Assembly (NCBI RefSeq): GCF_026672375.1
Contig: NZ_JAPPRA010000001.1
Coordinates: 2,542,001 to 2,606,000 of the forward strand
Reading direction: 5' to 3'
Source of the DNA: Caulobacter sp. SL161
Lineage (GTDB): Bacteria > Pseudomonadota > Alphaproteobacteria > Caulobacterales > Caulobacteraceae
Length of the DNA: 64,000 nucleotides
The position numbers and the translations under genes are program-made. How positions within the stretch are numbered: position 1 is the stretch's first letter; each line of letters starts with the position of its first letter. Shown piece after piece: positions 57,372-64,000 of the stretch. The notes under the pieces are model-generated. The model did not search any database. It saw only the letters and a list, made by a program, of their open reading frames with translations, and had not been told where the DNA came from.

Positions 57372-58652
57372 ATGACCGATAAAGCCACGCTGACGATCGG
57401 CGACAAGAGCTATGAGCTGCCGATCCTCAAGGGCAGCACGGGTCCGGACGTCATCGACGTTCGGAAGATCTACGGTGAAAGCGATCACTTCACGTTCGAT
57501 CCAGGCTTCACCTCGACCGCCTCGTGCGAGAGCAAGATCACCTATATCGACGGCGACGCGGGCATCCTGCTGCACCGCGGCTACCCGATCGACCAGCTGG
57601 CCGAAAAGTCCTCGTTCCTCGAGGTCTGCTACCTGCTGCTGAACGGCGAACTGCCCAAGGCCGACGAGTTCGCCAAGTTCGAGCACAACATCACCTACCA
57701 CACGATGTTGCACGCTCAGTTCGACCGCTTCTTCGAGGGCTTCCGCCGGGACGCCCACCCGATGGCGGTCATGACCGGCGCCGTCGGCGCTCTGTCGGCC
57801 TTCTATTCCGACAGCATCAATGTCGACGACGCCCGTGAACGCGAGATCAGCGCCCATCGCCTGATCGCAAAGATGCCGACGATCGCCGCCCGCGCCTACA
57901 AGTACACGGTCGGCCAGCCGTTCGTGTCGCCGCGCAACGACCTGTCGTACTCGGAAAACTTCCTGCGCATGTGCTTCGCCGTGCCGGCCGAGGACTGGAA
58001 GCCGAACCCGGTGCTGACCCGCGCCATGGACCGGATCTTCATCCTGCACGCCGATCACGAGCAGAACGCCTCGACCTCGACCGTCCGTCTGGCCGGCTCG
58101 TCGGGCGCGCACCCGTTCGCCTGTATCGCCGCCGGCATCGCTTGCCTGTGGGGCCCGTCGCACGGCGGCGCCAACCAGGAAGCGCTCGAGATGCTGGAGA
58201 CCATCGGCTCGGTCGACAACATCAAGGACTACGTCCAGGGCGTGAAGGACCGGAAGTACAAGCTGATGGGCTTCGGCCACCGCGTGTACAAGAACTTCGA
58301 CCCGCGCGCGAAGGTCATGCAGAAGACCGCGCACGAGGTTCTGGCCGAACTGGGCCACAACAACGACCCGCTGCTGCAGGTCGCCCAGGAGCTGGAAAAG
58401 GTCGCCCTGAACGACCCGTACTTCGTCGATCGCAAGCTGTACCCGAACATCGACTTCTATTCGGGCATCACCCTGCGCGCGATGGGCTTCCCGACCAACA
58501 TGTTCACCGTGCTGTTCGCCCTGGCCCGCACCGTGGGCTGGATCAGCCAGTGGAAGGAAATGTTCGAGGACCCCACCCGCAAGATCGGTCGTCCCCGTCA
58601 GCTCTACACGGGCGCCACGCAGCGCGACTACGTCACGCTCGACAAGCGCTAA
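57372..58652 (+). CDS. gltA: citrate synthase
   Basis: TCA-cycle enzyme of 426 residues, type II hexameric class by length. Visible are [40 protein letters not shown] (catalytic His), [30 protein letters not shown] (catalytic His), and [20 protein letters not shown] (catalytic Asp). SD AAGGGG at 57358. It ends at a strong terminator. Confidence 0.96.
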   Translation: MTDKATLTIGDKSYELPILKGSTGPDVIDVRKIYGESDHFTFDPGFTSTASCESKITYIDGDAGILLHRGYPIDQLAEKSSFLEVCYLLLNGELPKADEFAKFEHNITYHTMLHAQFDRFFEGFRRDAHPMAVMTGAVGALSAFYSDSINVDDAREREISAHRLIAKMPTIAARAYKYTVGQPFVSPRNDLSYSENFLRMCFAVPAEDWKPNPVLTRAMDRIFILHADHEQNASTSTVRLAGSSGAHPFACIAAGIACLWGPSHGGANQEALEMLETIGSVDNIKDYVQGVKDRKYKLMGFGHRVYKNFDPRAKVMQKTAHEVLAELGHNNDPLLQVAQELEKVALNDPYFVDRKLYPNIDFYSGITLRAMGFPTNMFTVLFALARTVGWISQWKEMFEDPTRKIGRPRQLYTGATQRDYVTLDKR

Positions 58653-58675
58653 GCAGCGAGAGACGTACACGGATC

Positions 58676-58702
58676 AGGCCCCGCTTCGGCGGGGCCTTTT
58701 TC
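58676..58702. terminator. terminator between gltA and the FlhB-like gene
   Basis: AGGCCCCGC (58676-58684) and GCGGGGCCT (58689-58697) with a TTCG loop, then TTTTTC. It lies between convergent gltA and the flagellar-type gene. Confidence 0.92.
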
Positions 58703-58705
58703 GTT

Positions 58706-58969
58706 TCAGCGCTTGAGCAGGAAGCTCAGTACCTCGGCGACCGCGCGGTAGAGCGCTTCGGGGATCTCCTCGTCGATCTCGATGGTCGACAGCGCCTGGG
58801 CCAGCACAGGGTCCTCCTCGATCGGCACCCCGTGCTCCTTGGCGGTCTCAATGATCTTCTCACCGATCCAACCCTGGCCGGAGGCGACGACCTTGGGAGC
58901 GTTCGGGTCCTCATAGAGCAGCGCGACCGCGATACGCGGCTTGGACGAGGGTCCCGATATCCCGCTCAT
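58706..58969 (-). CDS. FlhB C-terminal-domain protein (FlhX/YlqH type)
   Basis: Protein of 87 residues matching the cytoplasmic switch domain of FlhB/YscU: PRIAVALLYEDPNAPKVVAS, IGEKIIETAKEHGVPIEEDP, and EIPEALYRAVAEVLSFL. It has no membrane part, and the autocleavage motif NPTH is replaced by DPNA, as in stand-alone FlhX-type proteins. It overlaps the upstream FliK-like gene by 4 bp, so it may take part in flagellar export switching with it. Confidence 0.78.
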   Translation of the reverse strand: MSGISGPSSKPRIAVALLYEDPNAPKVVASGQGWIGEKIIETAKEHGVPIEEDPVLAQALSTIEIDEEIPEALYRAVAEVLSFLLKR

Positions 58970-59838
58970 GAGGCCTGGTCCACGAAGTGCCCCATCGGGC
59001 TGACGCCTCGCGCCGGTGGAGCTCCGGAATGAACGGCCACTTCCGGTGTCAAGTCCGCTTGACGCAAAGCCGCTCCGAGCGCCTCCTCGCCGGCCCTCAA
59101 ACGGGTGATCGTCTCAGCGCGCTCGGCCCAGAGCGAGACGCGTGCGCGTGCGCCGGTGAGCACGACAATGGCATGCACCGGCCCCAGCGGCTCGACATCG
59201 ATCGAAAAGCGAGCCCGATAGGTCGGCTCGATCGCGGCCGCCGCGCCACCACCCCCGCCTCCGCCATCGCGACTGATCTCGAACTGCGCCACAGCGACTC
59301 CCTGGGGCGTGACGAACGGAAGATCAAAGTTCAGCTTTGCCGCTTGGGCGCGCGCGTCCGATGGCTCTTGCTCGTGAACCAGGGGTTCGGGCAGTGACGC
59401 GATCTGCATCAGGTCCTGACGGGCCAGGGCCGATTGGACGCCCTTGAGCAGGCGACGCGCCATAGCCTCCGGCGCCGAGCCCAAAGACGGTGTCGGTTCT
59501 GGCCTTTGCCCCGCCGTGGGACCGCCCGCGTAGGGCGGCGGAGGCGTCTTCGACCGGACGTCCTCCACCGGCGCGCCATAGCCGCGTGTCATGAGCGGCC
59601 GAGGCTCCACCGGCTCCGTCGCCAGCGGTTCACCTTCGCTGTCGCGTGGCTCCAGTTGCGCCAGCGCTGGCAGGCTGGTCCCGCCCAGCGGGACCTTGCC
59701 CGGCGATCGCTCTGCAGACTTCTGCGGCGGTGCGACGAAGGCTCCAAACCGCACGGCGAGCTCCGGATCGGGGTCATGCGTCGCGGGACTGCCAGACGGC
59801 GGCGCCCCCCACGCGCGCGAGCGGGAGATCTTCCGCAT
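58966..59838 (-). CDS. C-terminal part of a FliK-like hook-length control protein
   Basis: 290-residue open frame whose C-terminal region (about 165-275) is FliK-like: LNFDLPFVTPQGVAVAQFEI, FSIDVEPLGPVHAIVVLTG, VSLWAERAETITRLRAGEEA. The N-terminal 30 codons are unlikely to be coding in this frame. It overlaps the preceding open frame by 65 bp in a different phase (+1), and together they look like the two halves of one ~590-residue protein. Either a frameshift mutation, an assembly error or two separately started proteins (ATG 59838 with GGAG upstream) would fit. Confidence 0.65.
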   Translation of the reverse strand: MRKISRSRAWGAPPSGSPATHDPDPELAVRFGAFVAPPQKSAERSPGKVPLGGTSLPALAQLEPRDSEGEPLATEPVEPRPLMTRGYGAPVEDVRSKTPPPPYAGGPTAGQRPEPTPSLGSAPEAMARRLLKGVQSALARQDLMQIASLPEPLVHEQEPSDARAQAAKLNFDLPFVTPQGVAVAQFEISRDGGGGGGGAAAAIEPTYRARFSIDVEPLGPVHAIVVLTGARARVSLWAERAETITRLRAGEEALGAALRQADLTPEVAVHSGAPPARGVSPMGHFVDQAS

Positions 59839-60754
59839 CGACCGGCGCTCCGGCAGGAAGCGCAGGCGCTATCGGCGACGACGTCGCGGCCGGGGCGGCC
59901 GGGGCGTCGGCGGCCAAGCGGCTCTGAGCCGGCGGCGATGAAGCCATAGCGCCCGGGCTGCTGCTACTGCCGTTCGCGCGAGCTTGATGGGTCATCGGCC
60001 CCTGCGGTTCTGGCCCATCGGCGCCCCCGTCGTCGGGTAAGGAACCGACCTGCGGCGCGGCGGGATCACTCGGGACCTCGGCCTTCGCCAACCAAGCCGA
60101 CAGTGCGCTACGCAACACCCACAAGGCCGCTTTGAGGTCTCCCTCGGTGACCATCGGCGGCGCGGCGACCATTGGCGGCGCGGCGCCAACCGCCGAAGGC
60201 GGCGCGGCCGCTCTCGCCAGATGCGCCTCAAGAAGCACTCCGGATCGCTCGACCGCGCGGCGAAGACCCGGTGCGGTCGTGATATCCGGGATCGTGGGGG
60301 TCGTGGACAAAAGCGCGCGCCCGGCGTCTCGGACTTCTGGCGGCGCATCAGGTCGATCGACCATGGTCTGAATATCCGCCATCAGCGGCGCAAGGCCGGC
60401 CTGTCGCGGTACAGCCTCAGCCATCGCCAGCCGAACGGCGCGCGTTGTTCGCGTCTCCGTGGGCGGTCTTGAAGGCGCAGGCGCCGCAGCCCCCTGAGGC
60501 GGCGCTCGTCGTCCGTCCAGCGCGCTCGCAGAATGGCCAGCATCCTTGGCTGTCGACTGGGCCGCTGCCGCCCCCTGCCCTTGAACCGGCGACTTATTGC
60601 CCTCAACCTGACCGGCGATCTTTGCGAGTTGCGCCGTCGAACCGGCAAGCGCCTGGCGGGCCAAAGCCTGAAGGACCGCTGTGGAATCCACTGCGGTTCC
60701 AGCCGGAACGGTTGGAAGGATCGGAGGCACGGGCGCGGTCGGGTCTACAGCCAC
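59774..60754 (-). CDS. N-terminal part of a FliK-like protein
   Basis: 326-residue open frame, rich in Ala, Pro and Ser, without signal peptide or membrane helix. A small conserved helical stretch (about 115-180) includes LMADIQTMVDRPDAPPEV and GLRRAVERSGVLLEAHL, which I associate with the N-terminal part of alphaproteobacterial FliK-like proteins. It ends WQSRDA followed by a TGA at 59774-59776, inside the overlap with the next frame. A TTAA-N7-TTTA CtrA-like site precedes it by about 49 bp. Downstream of lpxB by 85 bp. Confidence 0.6.
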   Translation of the reverse strand: MAVDPTAPVPPILPTVPAGTAVDSTAVLQALARQALAGSTAQLAKIAGQVEGNKSPVQGQGAAAAQSTAKDAGHSASALDGRRAPPQGAAAPAPSRPPTETRTTRAVRLAMAEAVPRQAGLAPLMADIQTMVDRPDAPPEVRDAGRALLSTTPTIPDITTAPGLRRAVERSGVLLEAHLARAAAPPSAVGAAPPMVAAPPMVTEGDLKAALWVLRSALSAWLAKAEVPSDPAAPQVGSLPDDGGADGPEPQGPMTHQARANGSSSSPGAMASSPPAQSRLAADAPAAPAATSSPIAPALPAGAPVDAEDLPLARVGGAAVWQSRDA

Positions 60755-60802
60755 GACAACGACTCCACGGCGACAGCTTCACAAAGGTTAAGGCCGCGAA
60801 CG

Positions 60803-60817
60803 TAAACTGCTGATTAA
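60803..60817 (-). promoter_or_regulatory. candidate CtrA-binding site before the FliK-like gene
   Basis: On the minus strand TTAA-TCAGCAG-TTTA followed by C: one mismatch to the CtrA consensus TTAA-N7-TTAA(C). It is 49 bp before the ATG at 60754. A half site TTAACC follows at 60791-60786. Flagellar genes in Caulobacter are commonly under CtrA, so the position fits. Confidence 0.4.
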
Positions 60818-60839
60818 CTTCAGGGGAAGCCGACCGCGT

Positions 60840-62036
60840 CTAGCCGGCGCGGCCCAAAGCGCCGCGTGCGCTCAGGAAGACCAGAAGCGCCTCAGCCGCC
60901 GCCTCGGAGGGATCCGGCATACCTCGCCCCATCTTGTCGAGCGCCGCATACTGCTCGGCGGTCTGACGCTGGCGCAGGTCGGGATCATCCAGCCTCAGAG
61001 CGACCTCGTGCGCGAGGCCTTGGCCCTCGCAGGCGTGCTGGATCAGCTCCGGCGCCACGGCCTTCCCGGCGGCGATGTTGAACAGCGTGATCCAGCGCGG
61101 CTTCATCAGCCGCTTGACGATGGCGTAGGTGACCGCGCCGGTCTTGTAGCCGACCACCATCGCGCGTCCCGCCAGCGCCAGTTCGGTGGTCACGGTGCCA
61201 CTGCACGCCAAGGCCACGTCACCCGCCAGGAACGCGTCGTCCTTCAGGCCCTCGTCCTCGATGACATGGGCGCGGAAAGGCCAGCCGGCAACCCGACCCG
61301 TTACCGCCTCCGCGACGGTGTAGGCGGCGGGAACAACAATGTGGAGATCCGGTCGCTCGACCTTGAGCCGTCGAACGGCGTCCTCGAACGCCGGCATCAC
61401 CCGCTCGATCTCTGAGGGACGGCTGCCCGGCAGGACCAGGAGGATCTGTTCGGAGGGGGCCGCGCCAATCGCCGCGCGCAAGCGTCCTGGATCAGCGTGA
61501 TCAAAGCGCTTGGCGAGGGCGGAGTTACCGACGAAGACGTTCTGCAAGCCAGCGGCGTCAAAGTAGGCCTTATCCATCGGCTGAATCGACAGCAACAGAT
61601 CGACAGCCTTGGCCAGCGCCCGCGCCCGGCCTTCACGATACGCCCAGACCTGCGGCGCGACGTACTTCACCAGCGGCAGGGTCGGGTCGAGCCTACGCAA
61701 GGCGTGCGCCAGGCGAATATTGAAACCCCAGCTGTCGATCAGCACTGCGACATCGGGCTTTTCGCGCGCCGCCAGGGCTACGGTGTCCTTCAAGCGCGCC
61801 ATGGCGCGGGGATAGGCCTTCAGGCTCTCCAGAATGCCCAGGATCGACAGTTGTGCAATGTCGAAAGGGCTCTGAACCCCCTGCTCGGCCATCTTGGCCC
61901 CGCCGATCCCGACGAACGTCACACCCTGGCCCAGGCGAGCCCGCAGAGCCTTGGCAAGACCCGCTCCGAGCGCGTCTCCAGACGCCTCAGCGGCCACGAG
62001 CATCACCTTCAGGGGTCTATCACGATTGATCGTCAC
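60840..62036 (-). CDS. lpxB: lipid-A-disaccharide synthase
   Basis: GT19 glycosyltransferase of 398 residues that joins UDP-2,3-diacylglucosamine and lipid X. Visible are LVAAEASGDALGAGLAKAL, VGIGGAKMAEQGVQSPFD, a PQVWAYREGRARAL segment, LVLPGSRPSEIERVMPAFE and ACSGTVTTELALAGRAMVVG. It overlaps lpxI by 4 bp and closes the lipid A cluster fabZ-lpxA-lpxI-lpxB. Confidence 0.95.
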   Translation of the reverse strand: MTINRDRPLKVMLVAAEASGDALGAGLAKALRARLGQGVTFVGIGGAKMAEQGVQSPFDIAQLSILGILESLKAYPRAMARLKDTVALAAREKPDVAVLIDSWGFNIRLAHALRRLDPTLPLVKYVAPQVWAYREGRARALAKAVDLLLSIQPMDKAYFDAAGLQNVFVGNSALAKRFDHADPGRLRAAIGAAPSEQILLVLPGSRPSEIERVMPAFEDAVRRLKVERPDLHIVVPAAYTVAEAVTGRVAGWPFRAHVIEDEGLKDDAFLAGDVALACSGTVTTELALAGRAMVVGYKTGAVTYAIVKRLMKPRWITLFNIAAGKAVAPELIQHACEGQGLAHEVALRLDDPDLRQRQTAEQYAALDKMGRGMPDPSEAAAEALLVFLSARGALGRAG

Positions 62037-62875
62037 GGCCGCGCCTGCGGATCGACCCCCAGCACGAACAGACCCAGATCGTCTGCGGCGGCGATCACGG
62101 CTTCACGATCGACCACCAGCAAGCGTCCAGCCTCGCCGACAATACCGGCCAAGCCGGCGCGCGCGGCCCGATGGATCGTCGCCACTCCGATCGTCGGCAG
62201 ATCAACGCGCGTCTCCTGGATCGGCTTGGGAGCCTTGGCCAGGACCCCCAGCCGGCGCTCGGCGCGCCCCCGGATCGCCTCGGGCAGGTTAGCCACGCGA
62301 CGCAGCATGGCGTCGGTGCCCTCCTGCGCCTCGACGGCGAGCACCAGGCCCTCGCACACGACCGCGCCCTGCCCGATGTCCAGCCGCCCGATCTCGCGGG
62401 CGACATCCAGCGCCTTGTCGACATCCGCCATGTGCTCTGGCGCCGGCGACACCTTGCCCAGTCGGCCGCGCGGCAGGGTCATTTCACCCATCACCTCATG
62501 CGCGCCCTCGATCTCGAAACCTTCCTTCTCGAACTCGTCGAGCACGCGCCGCAGCAGGGCGTCGTCACCCTTGCGCGCGGCGACGATCAGGCTGGGTAGA
62601 ACCTTCAACCCGCGCGCATCGGGCATCAACGCCGAGAAGTCCGGCCGGCTGACATTGCCGGCGAAGCAGACGACGTCGCAGCCCTCAGCGCGCAGGGCCT
62701 TGAAGATCTTTCCAAACTCGCCGATCCCCACGTCTGCGCCCGGATAGCGGCCAAGCGACGGGTCGGCGAACGATCGCAGACGCATCACCGCAAAGGCGCG
62801 TCCTGCGGCTTCGCAGTGCGACGCCAGTTCGACGGGAAGCGCCCCGCCGCCGGCGATCAGGCCAAGCTTGCGCAT
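62033..62875 (-). CDS. lpxI: UDP-2,3-diacylglucosamine pyrophosphatase LpxI
   Basis: DUF1009 family protein of 280 residues that hydrolyses UDP-2,3-diacylglucosamine to lipid X and UMP, replacing LpxH in many alphaproteobacteria; the family was first characterised in Caulobacter. Visible are MRKLGLIAGGGALPVELASH, GNVSRPDFSALMPDARGLKV, GAHEVMGEMTLPRG, IGRLDIGQGAVVCEG, and DLPTIGVATIHRAARAGLAG. It lies between lpxA and lpxB, overlapping lpxB by 4 bp, in the expected pathway order. Confidence 0.95.
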   Translation of the reverse strand: MRKLGLIAGGGALPVELASHCEAAGRAFAVMRLRSFADPSLGRYPGADVGIGEFGKIFKALRAEGCDVVCFAGNVSRPDFSALMPDARGLKVLPSLIVAARKGDDALLRRVLDEFEKEGFEIEGAHEVMGEMTLPRGRLGKVSPAPEHMADVDKALDVAREIGRLDIGQGAVVCEGLVLAVEAQEGTDAMLRRVANLPEAIRGRAERRLGVLAKAPKPIQETRVDLPTIGVATIHRAARAGLAGIVGEAGRLLVVDREAVIAAADDLGLFVLGVDPQARP

Positions 62876-62884
62876 CGGCGATAC

Positions 62885-63676
62885 CTAGACTTCCCGCTCC
62901 GGCAGGCAGAGCGGACGGTTGGCGTCGGCGCGGATGAAATCGACGATCTCCATGACCTCTGCGTTGCCGGCATGGATCTCGGCAACGTCGTCGAGACGCT
63001 CCTGGAACGTGCCTTCGTCAGCGAACATCAGGCGATAGGCGGCGCGCAGCGCATTGATCGTCTCGCGCGGGAACCCACGACGCTTGAGGCCGACCAGGTT
63101 CAGGCCCTCCAGGTGCGCGTGGTTGCCCCACACCGAGCCGTACGGAATGACGTCCTTGGTCACGGCGGCGAGCCCGCCGATGAAGCTGTAGCGGCCGATG
63201 CGCGAGAACTGGTGCGCGGCGGCCAGGCCGCCCATGAAGACATAGTCGCCGATGGCCACGTGGCCGCCCAAGGTCGCGCCCTTGGCCAGGACCACGAAGT
63301 CGCCGACCGTACAGTCGTGCGCCACGTGGGAGCCGACCATGTAGAGGCCGTCCGAGCCGATCGTGGTCACGCCCTTACCCGAGGCGGTGCCCGTGTGCAT
63401 GGTCACGTGTTCGCGGATGATGTTGCGCGGTCCGATGATCAGCTCAGTGCGCTCGCCCTTGTGGCCCAGGTGCTGCGGGGGGCCGCCGAGATTGGCGAAG
63501 GAATGTACGACGCACCCTTCGCCGATCGTCGTCGCGCCTTCCACCACCACGTGGGACAGCAGGCGCACGCCGGCCGCCAGCGTCACGTCCGGCCCCACGA
63601 TGCTGTAGGGCCCGACCTCGACGTCGGGGGCCAGCTTGGCTTCCGGCGCGATGATGGCGGTGGGATGGATGCTCAT
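62885..63676 (-). CDS. lpxA: UDP-N-acetylglucosamine acyltransferase
   Basis: First lipid A enzyme, 263 residues, a left-handed parallel beta-helix trimer. Hexapeptide repeats run from about residue 5 to 185 ([20 protein letters not shown] and later [20 protein letters not shown]); the catalytic His is in VGSHVAHDC. The C-terminal helical domain is near 190-263. It overlaps fabZ by 4 bp and lpxI follows after nine bases. Confidence 0.95.
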   Translation of the reverse strand: MSIHPTAIIAPEAKLAPDVEVGPYSIVGPDVTLAAGVRLLSHVVVEGATTIGEGCVVHSFANLGGPPQHLGHKGERTELIIGPRNIIREHVTMHTGTASGKGVTTIGSDGLYMVGSHVAHDCTVGDFVVLAKGATLGGHVAIGDYVFMGGLAAAHQFSRIGRYSFIGGLAAVTKDVIPYGSVWGNHAHLEGLNLVGLKRRGFPRETINALRAAYRLMFADEGTFQERLDDVAEIHAGNAEVMEIVDFIRADANRPLCLPEREV

Positions 63677-64000
63677 GCCTTGGGTCCCGTCTCGACGACC
63701 ATGGCGGCGAACTCAGCCTCGGCCGCGACCTTGTCGCCGACCTTGGCCACGCCCTTGAACTTGAAGATCGACGAGCGCGCGCGCAGCACCTCGACCTCCA
63801 TGCGAATCACGTCGCCGGGCCGCACCGGATTGCGGAAACGGGCGTTGTCGACCGACATGAAGAAGATCGTCTTGCCCTCGGTGTCGACTTCGAGCGACTT
63901 GCTCATCAGCACCGCGCCGGTCTGAGCCAGGGCCTCGATGATCAGCACACCCGGCATGACCGGGTTGCCAGGGAAGTGGCCCTGGAAGAACGGCTCGTTG
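63673..64000 (-). CDS. fabZ: (3R)-hydroxymyristoyl-ACP dehydratase FabZ, 5' part outside the window
   Basis: Hot-dog-fold dehydratase for fatty-acid elongation. The visible 109 codons contain [13 protein letters not shown] with the active-site His, [18 protein letters not shown] with the active-site Glu, and [17 protein letters not shown]; the start lies beyond 64000. An internal ATG at 63957 is not the start, because family sequence continues upstream of it. Four-base overlap with lpxA places it in the lpx operon. Confidence 0.93.
   Translation of the reverse strand, partial: NEPFFQGHFPGNPVMPGVLIIEALAQTGAVLMSKSLEVDTEGKTIFFMSVDNARFRNPVRPGDVIRMEVEVLRARSSIFKFKGVAKVGDKVAAEAEFAAMVVETGPKA

Overview
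High-GC alphaproteobacterial chromosome, almost certainly Caulobacter (C. vibrioides/crescentus or a close relative such as C. segnis). The evidence is a DgcB-type diguanylate cyclase, a 161-residue bactofilin BacA beginning MFSKQAKS next to an M23 peptidase, an 898-residue RNase E ending in GWWRR, LpxI in place of LpxH, a perfect GAAC-N7-GAAC LexA box, and an NDUFA12/DUF2155/aat/accBC neighbourhood. I found no rRNA, tRNA, CRISPR array, phage or insertion sequence. It reads as core genome with a few short palindromic repeats.

Layout. 1-7.3 kb: start of an unknown gene, coniferyl aldehyde dehydrogenase, DgcB, an enoyl-CoA hydratase, a GT9/DUF6165/ACT operon, and a TetR regulator with a PlsC-like acyltransferase behind a 16-bp perfect palindrome. 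7.1-14.5 kb: a long overlapping Fe-S assembly operon on the minus strand (Rrf2 regulator, iscS, sufB, unknown gene, sufC, sufD, sufS, sufT, sufA, small Cys-rich protein). 14.7-18.6 kb: hydrolase, anmK, tyrS with a putative tyrosine attenuator, and a peroxiredoxin. 18.8-28.6 kb: cell envelope and RNA (M23 peptidase, bacA, prfB with its +1 frameshift, PBP1a, amidase, RNase E). 28.8-36.4 kb: M48-TPR protease, DsbA-like lipoprotein, thiS/thiG, aroQ, accB/accC, aat, DUF2155, NDUFA12. 36.6-40.9 kb: a degenerate class II ribonucleotide-reductase-like protein and two secreted pentapeptide proteins. 41-50.2 kb: aspS, tpiA, ppiD, trpE, trpG, trpD, trpC. 50.3-58.7 kb: acyltransferase, methyltransferase, lexA, PEP-mutase-like enzyme, comEC, gltX, gltA. 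58.7-64 kb (minus strand): fabZ, lpxA, lpxI, lpxB, then a split FliK-like gene and an FlhB-C-domain protein.

Most interesting items. (1) Upstream of tyrS there is a probable leaderless 16-codon peptide gene with tandem Tyr codons, followed by mutually exclusive hairpins: a textbook-style attenuator layout. (2) A NrdJ-like protein keeps N- and C-terminal NrdJ-like segments but lacks the catalytic core motifs; two NrdR-like boxes exactly 32 bp apart precede it. (3) The FliK-like gene is split by a +1 frame change near a six-base homopolymer. (4) Two uncharacterised small proteins are embedded by stop/start overlaps in the suf operon. All functional statements are read from sequence and family knowledge; no database search was run.
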